Part shown: positions 36,861 to 49,100 of the stretch, piece after piece | How the letters are laid out: each line of letters begins with the position of its first letter | Numbering within the stretch: position 1 is the stretch's first letter | Assembly (NCBI GenBank): GCA_012295275.1 | Contig: CM022679.1 | Location: 15,804,342 to 15,868,341, forward strand | Source of the DNA: Chrysomallon squamiferum | Taxonomy: Eukaryota; Mollusca; Gastropoda; Neomphalida; Peltospiridae | Reading direction: 5' to 3' | DNA length: 64,000 bases | Program-made: the position numbers and the translations under genes | The notes under the pieces: model-generated | Database searches by the model: none | What the model saw: the letters and a program-made list of their open reading frames with translations, nothing else | Told to the model about the DNA's origin: nothing

Positions 36861-36866
36861 TTTATT
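36861..36866 (-). promoter_or_regulatory. candidate poly(A) signal of NOL12
   Basis: AATAAA on the minus strand, 108 bp beyond the NOL12 stop codon. A second minus-strand AATAAA lies at 36748-36753, close to the plus-strand signal of the convergent gene. Confidence 0.5.
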
Positions 36867-36973
36867 GCATCATAAATTATACTAAAAGTTTGTGTGAAAT
36901 TTCAGAAAAAAGGAACAGAAACACAATTACCCCCTCCAACAACAATTGAAAAATCAAAACACCCCATAAAAAG

Positions 36974-39423
36974 TTACTTTTTATTTTTCTTATTTTTAAT
37001 GCGGAGTTTTTCTTTCCTTTTCTTTCTGTTAGCTCTTGATTTCATTGATAGCTTTTTCTTCATGGACTGGTTTTCCAGTTTGTTTACATGAGCCATTCTG
37101 GGGGGCAAAAAAAAGAAAAAGAAAAAAAAGCTTATACATCGATTATAAATGGTTTCCACCAGCTTATTAGGATATTTAGGCAATTAAACAAAGAACTTTT
37201 ATTAATTAAGCAAATTAATAAATAACACATTCCACTGTATTTTTAGTTTTATAATAACTGCTTCATACAAGACCAGTCCCAAAGTTTTTTGTTTTTTTGA
37301 AAAAATAACAATGGTTAAGGTATATATATTACCTTTTACCTGACAAAATATAATTATATGTATGTCCACCCACACACAAACAGACTTGGACTTTTATTAT
37401 TATCTACTTAATTATTATTAACTATTAGAAAAAAATTAAAATAAAATGTCTGTCTCAAGTAAACATGAAAAGACATCTATTATTACTTAATATTTAGTAT
37501 AGAGTCACAGTGTAGCAAAATATCGATTGAAACAGTAAGATTGTGCTATGACATGAAAGTGTAACCATCTACATTAATTGAAAAATTATGACATTTACTG
37601 ATACTGTCAACTGGAGTAAGCCTAAATAGTAAAAATACACACATTTGTTTGTATTTCTGTGCCATTTTTTTGAAGTCCTCTGTTTCCGGTTGTTCCAGAA
37701 TTTTTCTCACATCAGTGTGATCTTCATCTGCCTAAGACAAATATAAAACTTTATTGTTAAACAGAAACCAATATATATACACACATACAGTAATATATAC
37801 ATACATACACATTTATGTATATACATATATACATATACATACATATACACATATATATACATTTACATATATATATACTAGCATCTAGACACTGTAACTT
37901 CAATGAAATTTCTCATTCATCATTTAATAATATAAAAGACTGAAGTCAGTAGAAATTAGAAAAGATCTCTACATTTTGTGATCACATGATGGCGTATTAT
38001 AAAATATTTATCAAGCCATGTTTTCCTTTGAATCAATTATATTGATGAAATAAATATAAAAAAGTAAATGATAAAACACATCTTACCCTGTTTTGGCCAA
38101 GTCGTACACCACCTTCACCAGTAAAATCCACCTCTGATATGTCAGTTATTGTAACAGTGTGTTCAGGTAGGTCATACTCTGTAGAATTCACCAGATGATC
38201 AACTTCAGGAACAAGTGGCTGGTGCAGACTTCTGGCCTTCAACAATTCACGTTCCTTTATAACATAAAATATGAAAAAAAACATCATGTCGTTTACTACA
38301 TTACCAATTTAAATTATGTTCTTTAATGTAATATATTTTCTGTTAATACTAAACAGGAATGAAATTCATCTTTATGGAAATACATCTTATGGATGTTGTC
38401 TTGCCCTGGTGATTTCCGCATGGGAAGAATTATCCTATATATCTGTGAAAGAAAGGTATTATCATTAATGTTGTTCATATGTATATTTTTTTAAATCATA
38501 ACTTAAATGATTATCAAATGGATAATACTGCTATAAGCAGCTAGGTTAAGGAAATCATATATTTGATGTATGATTTAAAGCAAAACGTGTCTCACTAGTA
38601 ATGATAGAGATAACTGGTGTTCAATGTCCACAGTAACTAAAAATTTTGATTTGTAAAAAGCAGTGATAATAATTTCTACACTGTGTTTAAATGATTTAAT
38701 CATTTTAAAAACCATCCAGTTTCACATATATGTAGGGTCATTTCACCAGGTGGAGATCAGTTGTATGAAAATGACCTACTCCATATATGATTATATCACA
38801 CTTATTAAAAGTTATAGATTGCTTCATTTTCTTAATGGGTAATGTCATCATTAAAAATACTTCAAGTGGCTATGTTTGTTGTTGTTACTGTTTTGTTTAT
38901 TTGTTTATTTGTATTTAATTATATATTATTCAAACTGATTAACATTGGTTTACATTCACATTTTAATCTGGTGATAGGAATGTACCTTCATGTCCTGACT
39001 TCACAACAAAATATTTTTTCAAAACTCTTAACTTAAATCCAGCAGAAAACATTGTTTCAGTGAAATATATTTATAATCAAAATCGAAATTTACCTGTTTT
39101 TTAATTCTTTCCTTTCTTCTTTTAGTTTCAATGCAAGTTTCTCTTTTGCATATTTTTTACGCTCTAGCTTTCTCTTTCGAAACCCTTGTAGATATTCTCT
39201 AGAAAAATAATTTATTAAAATAGTTATTTATTTCTAAAAACAAATGATTACGTCTACTTTCACACTAATGTCTAAAAATAATAAAAGTAAATTATTGAAG
39301 AAAAAAAACAAAAAAAAAACAAGGAAAAAAAGCTTACGCTCTAGCTTTTTCATCAAAAACAAGGATATGTTTTGTTTTTTTATTTTTCGCCTTTGGTCGT
39401 TTTGAACTTTTTGTCAAACTCAT
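36974..39423 (-). CDS. NOL12: NOL12 / RRP17-like nucleolar protein
   Basis: A small basic protein of the NOL12/RRP17 family, which binds RNA in the nucleolus and acts in ribosomal RNA processing (family knowledge). Exons found, 5' to 3': 39423-39338, 39198-39094, 38254-38087, 37731-37643, 37097-36974. The family core is clear: ILVFDEKARAEYLQGFRKRK and LERKKYAKEKLALKLKEERK, then ERELL, then LPEHTVTITDISEVDFTG. The C-terminus is very Lys-rich and ends in KNKKNKK. The second exon ends in phase 2 and the third begins in phase 0, so a small exon of length 3n+1 is missing between 38255 and 39093; in relatives the gap is about 10 residues. A span rc 38430-38346 would fit the phase but not the family sequence, so I do not include it. 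The donor after KYKQ is GTGTGT, weaker than its neighbours. It converges on GRB2 copy B. Confidence 0.85.
38725..38789. repeat. imperfect hairpin in a NOL12 intron
   Basis: CATATATG..TAGGGTCATTT on the left pairs with AAATGACCTA..CATATATG on the right around a loop of about 25 nt. It is small and may be a MITE remnant. It lies in the intron where the unlocated exon should be. Confidence 0.4.
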
Positions 39424-39751
39424 GCTTCCAGACCATATTTTATACCGAAGCATCTTTCATTGATACACTTCTCTCATTAACTGTATAAAATGATTTTATA
39501 ATGAACGGTACCAGTCGTTAGACGATTAATCTAGTTATTTCGAAGTAAGAATTACTAAAGGGACGTAATTCAGATACTTTTTACTCAGACGATAGAATTA
39601 ACGGAGAGGTAACATTTTATGTTACTTAACATCGCATATTTTAAAGCTAATGTATATTATCAAACAACTTCCAGTTATTTCGATGATTTAGGGGCAGAGC
39701 AGTTACAGTTTTTTCTTGTAAAAACAAAGAGAGAAAGAAAGATCAGGGTAT

Positions 39752-39787
<36 letters not shown>

Positions 39788-39813
39788 TATTATTATTATA
39801 ATTATTATTAATA

Positions 39814-39859
<46 letters not shown>

Positions 39860-42800
39860 TTTGACTTGTGTAAAATTCGGTAATCTTCAGTATTTGGTTC
39901 GTACAAATAAGAAGTTTTTCTGGTAGTTTTGCTAAGATTAATTTGTTATTTTAATATTAAGACGAATATATTTTTAGAATGTAATATAAATAATAAAATA
40001 TCACGTCACTTCTGGCTTTTTGAACCAATTTTGTCTTTTTGTACCATCAAGTGTCCAACAGTCGATCTACTGTGATACAAATGGAGCTTAATATTTATAA
40101 ATGTATGTTCAATGTGCCTAAAATAAAACATTATATTGGGGCATCATGCATTACATTTCTATAATAGTCATCTCTCATAACTTGAAAACTTCATACCAAG
40201 TGACTTGAGATGTGAAATAATCCAGTATTGTAATAATTCTAATCAACATCTAAGATGCTATGGTTAGATTTTAAAAGATTTGTGGTGACTCTATTGAAGA
40301 AGGTGACAGTATTAACCAAACCTTGTTCCTAGTCAAGAAGAATCTCCATAACAAATAATATTGTCAATGCCCCAGAAACGTAGGTCCACTCATTGCACCT
40401 CATTATGATCATCAATAATCATAAGGTTAAGAGAAAATATTCTCATTAAACATAATTTTTAAGTTAGTTTCAGATTAACAAATCTAACAGCTAATTGTTA
40501 TCCATTGCACATTCATACATTACATATACATGTTATTATATGTGTTGTTTAAATACATGCAAAAATATACTCTGTTAATTACAAACTTGTTTTAAAGATT
40601 TTGTTTTGTTAAACAGTTATTAATTCTATTTAAAAATGATTTCTTCATCAAGAAGTAGCTATATATGTCAAGAGTGAGCATTCAAGGCTTAATGATATTA
40701 AACTGTTCTGATTAAATCAACCTTCCGTTTTTGTATACCGACTTTTACTTAGAATTAGGTATACATTATTGACCTGATGTTAGGTCACCAGTTTGATCAG
40801 AAAGCATTTCTTTGACAATTATGAATTAATATGCAAATATGAAAAAAGTTCTGAGGCAGATTTATGAGACAAATATAAAGTAATACTGAATGTTGTTAAA
40901 TCACTGTTAATAATGATTTCACTGTTAATAACTTTGTAACAATTACTTTTTCAAGAATAACATAATTACATGAAAGTTTTGCTGGAAGAAGGGCTGCAGG
41001 CTAAATGCACATTACATTTCAATAGAACTAGCAAAGTTGTACATATGACAACCATGCAGATAATGAGAAATTTGCTTTTATCAGATATATAAAATATCTA
41101 ATAAATTAGTATTTCATAACCAGTACATAAATGAAAACAAACAATTATTTGGTTTAAAAAAAAAAAAAAAAATAAACAATCAAAATCACATTCAGTATGT
41201 ATATAATTTTATTTTTTTTCAAGTTTGATTGCAGTATCTGACATCACCATTATGTACAAAAAAAAAAGTGTATGATAATTACAAGGTAATTATTAAAAAA
41301 GAAGAAGAAAGGTTTTTGGCAAAATCAAAGCCACACACACAAATATATATATATATATATATATATAAATTTTTATTTTTTATTTTTTTTCAAATTAACA
41401 AAAAATTGCAATTAGAGCCTTTGACAAAATTCCATGTAAAACATTCACAAATGATAATAAAAGTCATATAATGCTAAATATTTAAACATAGGCTCTCAAA
41501 TATGTATGAAGCACTCAGAATACAGTTCCTTATCTTTTTTTAAAATAGACTGTACCAAGATCTGATAACAAAACTGACCAGACAGACACATCAAATATAT
41601 ATATATAATAAAATAAAATTAAGATAACACCTTTTTTAATTTTTAATTTTTAATTTTTTAAAATAAATAAATAAAAAGGAAAATAAAATATTGCAGTAAA
41701 GGCCTGAGAACAATTCCTCCAAAACAAATGATACTAAAATTTATATAATGTTAATTTTTTAAGCACCTGCACCCAAAGGCATGTGATATGCACTAACTGA
41801 AATATTCAAAATAGAATGTATTGCAATAGCAACCTGTAGCAAGTAAAGCACATACATTTCTTGATGTAATAATAAAATAAAATGAAATCTAATTTTTTTT
41901 AAATATATTATTTTTATTTATTTATTTATTATTATTATTATTATTATTTTTTTTTTTGCAATATCTTTAATATTCTATGCAATTTTTTTAAAGAAATAAA
42001 ATACTGCAGGAAAACCTTTTTGTTTTACACTGCAATATAAATTTGTGAAAATATCCTACAAATCAATTTATATTAAGTTACATAAAGATATTTAAATATC
42101 TATCAAATTGAAAAATAAAAACAAATCTTGCTGCAATAACAGCCAGTAAAAAATCACACACACACACACACACATTAAACTGTATCAAATACAGTTTTTT
42201 CTTCTGTCAATTGAAGAATAAAAAAATAAAAAACAAATCTTAAAAATACTCTTACTGGTGTGGGCATTAAAACTTACACTGGTAATTATACACTATTTTA
42301 AATTTTTTGTTTAATTTTTCAATTAAAAAAACAAAAAAAAAGCAATTATCAAATATTAGTAACAACCAGTAAAAGCTTCCCTAGTTTACTCATATAGTTG
42401 TTAACAAGACTTTTTTAATGACAAATACACATTCTAATGTGTATTGGAGACAGTCTTGAATTTTTTTTTTTTTTTGTGGGGGGTTGGTTGGTTGGTTGTT
42501 TTTCAGTTACAAAAAACAAATAAAAAGGAAAAACAGAAAAATTACTGTAATAACATCCAGTAAAAAAATAATTCCCTACAAATCACTTTACTGATAAAAT
42601 GCATCAATAACATTATAGTAATGGTACATATACACTCAGTTAAACATCAGATGCAATAAAGTATGTTTTAAATACATTTAAAAAGTGAAATATTGCTGCA
42701 GCAACAATATCAATATTTATAAAACTGGGCTAACAATTATTAATTAAATATTCTGTTTTTGTTTTCTTTTTCTTTTTGAAAAAAAAAAAAAATAGGGGAA

Positions 42801-43122
42801 CACCCCCAATATTATATTGTACTAACAACATGTGATTTATTCCCTAGAAATAAACCTCATATAGGTATTAATGAAGTTATAAAATGATAAATACTCATCT
42901 AATTATTTATCAGTCAGTAATTTAAGTGTTCTGCAGATTTTCTTTTCTTATATCTAATGCAATAAATGTCTGTGAAAAGTAAATATGTACATACCATCAA
43001 AATATAATTATGCTAAAAATATGTTTACTATTTGAGCAAACTATTTCATTAGTGTGAAAATTAAGTTATGATGCTATCACAACCACTTATAAAAATAAAC
43101 TTTTATAAAATGAAACCTTGGT
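39424..43122. other. spacer between NOL12 and the unrecognised coiled-coil gene
   Basis: No supportable coding. It contains the NOL12 promoter side (39424 to about 39700), an AAT run joined to an ATT run at about 39749-39859, and then ordinary AT-rich DNA. The part next to 43123 is likely 3' untranslated sequence of the minus-strand gene; its end could not be fixed. Short AT and CA runs lie at about 41344-41366 and 42157-42173. Confidence 0.5.
39749..39859. repeat. AAT run joined to ATT run (palindromic)
   Basis: About 40 bp of AAT change to ATT repeats near 39786, so the whole block can fold back on itself. It lies about 330 bp upstream of the NOL12 start codon. Confidence 0.85.
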
Positions 43123-46100
43123 TTAGTAACACATTTTTATTTTGATATCTGGTGATATCCAATCAAATATTACTGTATCTTCATGGGATTTCTTTTGTTC
43201 AGCCTCTTCAGATTCCTTTCGATGTTCTTCATTACCTAAAATAAAAGAATTAGTTAATGACAGAAAGTAAATTATAGGTGTTTCCAAGGTAACTTCAGTC
43301 TTATTCAAAACACTGGGATAATTGTACTAATTACATGACGTACTTCTTTGTGTCAGTGAAACATAACATAAAAACATATCTAAATAATTAAGGCTAGAGC
43401 TTTAATTATTTGTTGACACTGTCAGAATTGAGAAGAAACAGATAATTATACACTTTTTAAAAATTAATATCATTGAAATTAAAAAAATAAAAGAATAATT
43501 AATGATACCATTAATTTGAAACCAGTGTTTTCAATGTTACATCATCAGTAGATGGACCCGTGTTGAAGTAAATGGATTTGAATTGTATCTAATAAGTTAT
43601 CACATTTACGAATATCCATTCATCTTTTAAAATGTTTGAACTTTCAGCTAGAAACCATTACTTTAAGATGTCTTATAAATAAACATGATGAATGCTCTAG
43701 TCATTGTAAGGACTGCACTGATGGTGGTTTCAGAAGGAAGTATCTTAAATATTTTTCAAATGTCTACAATGTAATTGTGATAAGAATATAAATGTATTAT
43801 TATGATCAGACATACCCTCAGCCAACAGTTTAGCAAGTCTCTTTTCAAAGTATCCAGAAATCCGATCCATAATAGAATCGGTCATTATCCCATTCCTTTT
43901 TTCAGTGTAAAAATATTCTTTTCTATTTTTCCTGTTTTCTGCAAGTGGATCAACACAGGGTTTTTCTTCAAGCATCTCCTTGTTGCATTTTGTCTCGGGT
44001 GTACCCTCATAGGGTTTGGCTTCCTCTGTCTCCTTCCTGCATTTGTCTTCGGCTGAGTCAGTGGGGTATTTAATTTCTGAATTGTTAACGCTCTTTGTAT
44101 CAGATTTAATTTGTTCAAACTCAGTCTTACTCATGCTTGACAACAAACTTCTCTTTTTTTCTGTTTTCACAGGTTCCCTTCGGGAGCTAAAATGAAAAAA
44201 GAAAAGAAGGAAAAATTTATTTGAAAGTGCTAATAATTAATGCACAATATTAGATTAATGAATATTAAAATAAACAGACATTTGTATCAGAATAATGGCT
44301 ATAGAAATCTGTAACAATAAAATTCATAAATAGCCTTATTAAACCTTTAAAAAAATGGGAAAATGTGCTGAAATAATTTGTACAAAATAAACTTATCTTA
44401 TTAAGCTAATTATCAACATTTATACCTTATTGTAACAATTATTATGAAACATCAGATATAATGTGATTTTATTTATTATCTTTAAATTATAAACAATTTG
44501 TATTAAATTTCATGATAACACATTAATATTATAAATTCATTTTGCTAATGAAGTTTAATTACAAAACGTTGCGACAGGAAGTCATTTTTGCTCAAACTAC
44601 AGACTTAAAATAATTATAAAATTGTTAAGGAGTGTGTACTGACTTGAAAAACAAAGCCATTCTGGTAGAGGTGTCTTTAATTTGCTGATCAAGCCAGGCA
44701 CGTCGTTCTTTAAAATCCTTATCATAGTCTTTACGAAACTCCACTGCCCTTTTCTCTTCTTCACTTACGAATGACTGAAATAACACAGTTTATTATAATT
44801 ATTACTTGTTTGTAGATTTTTATTCTGACTCTGCTTTAATAGTTGTTAAATATAGTCTTATCTTACACCATTGTGGGATCAAAGCTAAGCATTTGATTCA
44901 GTAAAATCTAATCTGTGTTTCAAGAAATATTTTACAAATTAGAAAATATTTGCTGTTGCAGATGGGCTGCCAATAAATGGTGATGCAGAACTGAAAATTA
45001 AATGAAGCACAGCAAACTATTCTGTCTGTATCACAATGAAAATTACAAGTACCAGTTTAATGATCACTTAATTATAAACAGACTTCAACCCTAGGTCTGT
45101 TAATTATGTATCATTAAATAGTGGTTACGTTTAATCAGCAGCTGATGAATAAATTGTAATTTAACTCTTACAAAATCATCATTCAAATGTTCTGGTTGTT
45201 TATCTTTTCCATACATTTCTTTTAGTTTATGTTCTAGTAGATGCATGGTAGATACAATTTGATTGTAATCATCCATCTACAATTAAAATAAAATAAAAAA
45301 TAATTATAAATTAATTTAAAAAAAAATAATTCTTTAACAGTTTACATCAGTACGAGTTAAAATGTGTTTTTATGTTAGGAGATATTTTCATATATTTATT
45401 ATTTTCAGTACATGGATAGTCCAAACAATAATTTCTATAATAATTTTAATTTTTTATTAATTTGTAATTTAAATTAAACATTCTTATTTAACTTTTACCT
45501 TTGTTTCTGGTTGTGGTTCTTTCACTTTCTGATCAATTTCACGGATGGTTTTAATAAATTTACTGTAATCAGTATTAAGATCCTTAGACATCTACAAAAT
45601 ACAGATCAATTTTCTTTCAGTTTTGCGTAACAAAAAATTAAAAACATTCAGCTATTTCTTCAAAGTCTATTTAATAGATGTCAAAATATGTTCAAAATAA
45701 TACAAATTTTATTATTTTGATTACTTGTCTGTCAGTATTTAAAAACTCTTAGATTATCTAAATTATTCAAGTTAATAATCAATCCATGAGTTAAAAGATA
45801 TTTTAATGATAAATGTGTAAGAAACCTGCAAATATATAAACAATACACACACATACACACACATTCACACATACATGCACACACACCTTGTATTTATACA
45901 TTTCTTATTACTGTGATATAACTACTTCTTTTTACATTTTTAATTAACTAAATATAGTTGATTTTAAGAACTGCAGATTCGTAGGACCCATACCGGCATC
46001 CGAGATATTTTCAATTCTGATAAACCAAGGTTAGGCATAACTTCTGTCTTAAAATGAGCAACTTTTTCTTCAATGTGACGAGATGTTACACAATTTCTCC

Positions 46101-49100
46101 ATTCTTCAAAGGAAGGTAATTTCTATATATGTGTAAAGATAAATGAAAAAATAAAAATAACAGATAGTTTGCAATAACTATTAAATAAATTAACTTTAAT
46201 GATACCAAAAAACAGTTTTAAAAATTAAAAGTATATTAATCTGTAAATGTATGACAAAATAAGAAAATGAAAAATCACTTTCTTTTATTCAGTCCTCCAA
46301 AATAAATTAAAAGTGTCTCTTTCAATATATTACTGATTTATTGTTATGTTTGTAATATACAAACCTTAACATTTAAGACTGAAACCAGCTCTACAAACTT
46401 TCTATAGGTATTTATTAAGTTTTCCTCATTAATATCACTTTTCTTTTCTTTTAGTCGCTCTTCATAATGTTCATGCAGTCTGGATTAAAAAAATTAAAAA
46501 ATGTATGTAAAGCCAAAACTGCTATATGTTTTATAGTGTTTTAAAAAGTTTCTAAATTTATTTTATATATGTTTGTATATGTACATATATATATACATAA
46601 AATAAATTTAGGAACTTTACATTTTTGTGAATGTGTGAAAATTATTGATAAAAAGGATATATAAAATATATTAAAAAAAAAATCCAAAACAAACCAAAAT
46701 AAATTTATAATCTTTTGCTACAAGTAACAGTTTTTGCAAACATTGCTTACTTTTTTTCTTTTGTTTTCATATCACGTTCAGTAATCCAATTTTTAAACTG
46801 AAAACAAAATCAATATAAATCAAGCTACGTAACAGTTAATGAACAACAAAAAGAAGATATCAGATAAATGAAAATAAAACTGTATTTTTAAAATATCTAC
46901 ATTATTTTAGTTTTAAATTTTTAATCCAAATTAAAATACTTGAATATTATGAGTAAACAAAAACTACTCTGATATCCATTTAAAAAATACAACTTACACG
47001 AGAATTACTTATTTAACTATTACCGTATTCTCATTCTCAAATTCTGCTTTGTTTTCTTTTATCTCTTTCATTGTCTGTGCAAGCTCCTTGAAGGCATCAC
47101 TGAATTTGAAGTAATCACCTGGCTACAGACAAAAGAAACAAACAATTAAGTGCTCCATTATGTTTTTATATTTAGTTCATTATCATAATAAACACTTATA
47201 CTTCAGAAAACATTAATACAACTTAAAATATTTAACAACCAACAAAAATTACATTCATAATAATATATGTGCTGAGTTACAAAATCCACTGTCCTTGTGT
47301 ATCAAGATATCTTGCTGCAAGCAGATTGACACAGACATGTCAGGTCTCTTTCCTATGGTTGTTTTTGTAGCTGTTGCTTAGGCTTGTTATGCGTATTCCC
47401 AGCAATAACTTAAATAAGCATTAGGATCAAAATAATGGATCTCTGTCTTGTTTGTTAGTTTTAAATAAATATTTCTGAGAATGTACTGTTATTCAAATAT
47501 GAGACTAAGGTTATATCAGTTTTGATTTTTTCAGTTTATATATTAACAGTACTGATTCTCCTTCCACTATACAATTATATGTGCTTTGGAACTGACTGAT
47601 TCAGTAATATCATTTCACTTTAATTCTGACACTTGCTTTTTAAATCATTATTAATCACAGGCAATATCTACAACACTAAAATGCTATATAAATGTTACCT
47701 CTTTTATGTAATGCTTTTCTCCTACATCCTGCCTTTCAAATTTGTCTGCCTGTCCTGCCACCTCCTCATTTATTATTTCACTGAGCTTTCCTTCTTCTTC
47801 ATACAGTTTCCTTTCAATTAGATCACCAGCCTTTAAAATAACAAAAGTTAATGAACAACTCATGAATCAAAAATGGTTTTCTTTTTCCACTTTTAGCTCT
47901 TTTTATTATTTCCATTATTTTAAATTACTCTGATCTCATAACTGCTAGTAGAATATTCACACTAAACTTTAATTATCTCAGCATATTAATATAACAGAAT
48001 ATGCTACATGCTAAATGAACACATAACATTATATACCAGTGTATATATACTTACCAACTGCTTTGCTTTACTCCAGCGTTTTTCTACATTTAGTTCATCT
48101 TGATCATCCTGAATCTTTTTTTCATTTATTTTGCTGTAAATATCACTGATGCCATCCGCAAAAAGGGTCTGAGGAATTTCAGCCTAAAAGTATTGTATAA
48201 TAATAAAATATAATTTTCAATACTTAATTTATTTTATTTATATGTGAATTTAAAAAATGAAAATAATAACTGTCATAGGGATCTGATTAAATGAAAATAA
48301 TAAAAATAAATTAAACACATAAAATAGGAGTATAAAAATTTGTTAAAAACTTGAAACTGAAATATCAGATGCTTCCATGAAATAAAATAATAGAGCATGA
48401 ATATAAATAACCAGTAAAGGTTTATTCAGCATTCAGTGATAACAAATTAAGATACAGTATATTTAATTTCAAAGATTTTTTGCCAACTGAAACTAATTTC
48501 TAATAAAAAAAAGAGAAAAAAAACAAAAAGAAAAAAGAAATAAAAGAAAATAAATAAAAAATGTATATACAGCACATTCATATGTTTGAACATTTACCCT
48601 ATAATTGGTTAAACCACTCTCATATAAGGTTTTCCATCCATCAAATCTTCCTTTAATACTTTCTTTGGTTTCTTTGTCCATTGATAAACCGTGTTCAAAT
48701 ACCATTTCTTCTTCCATTTTATCCTGGGAATAATGGAAATAAATGCATGGCAATTATTATTCTGCTGTTGAAACTGCTTGATTTAATCTGAATTTTAAGT
48801 GAAAAAAGGAAATGCAATGGGCATTTGATTATTTTTAATTATTTATCATTATTATTATGTACTTCATAAATGAATTCATATGTTCAAGACATTTTGCTAT
48901 TCATTATTTTATAAAACTTAAATTATTTGTATTTAATTATATTCACCTTTGGGGATGTCCATTTGCTTGGCGGATAGGCAGGAATTGGCTCATGCATCAG
49001 CCAATATTCAGAATTATCAAAATTCCATTTTTTTGCTTTGGAATTTTCATTCTGGCGATGCATCTCAGAATTCTCCTCTTGTTTTTTCTGATCATTAAAC

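Noticed and set aside
38346-38430. Candidate missing NOL12 exon
   Set aside because: Phase fits, but the donor is weak and the encoded residues do not resemble the family between the flanking exons.
43802-44056. Plus-strand open frame of 84 codons and a second minus-strand frame
   Set aside because: Shadows of the long exon 43816-44186 of the minus-strand 20-exon gene.
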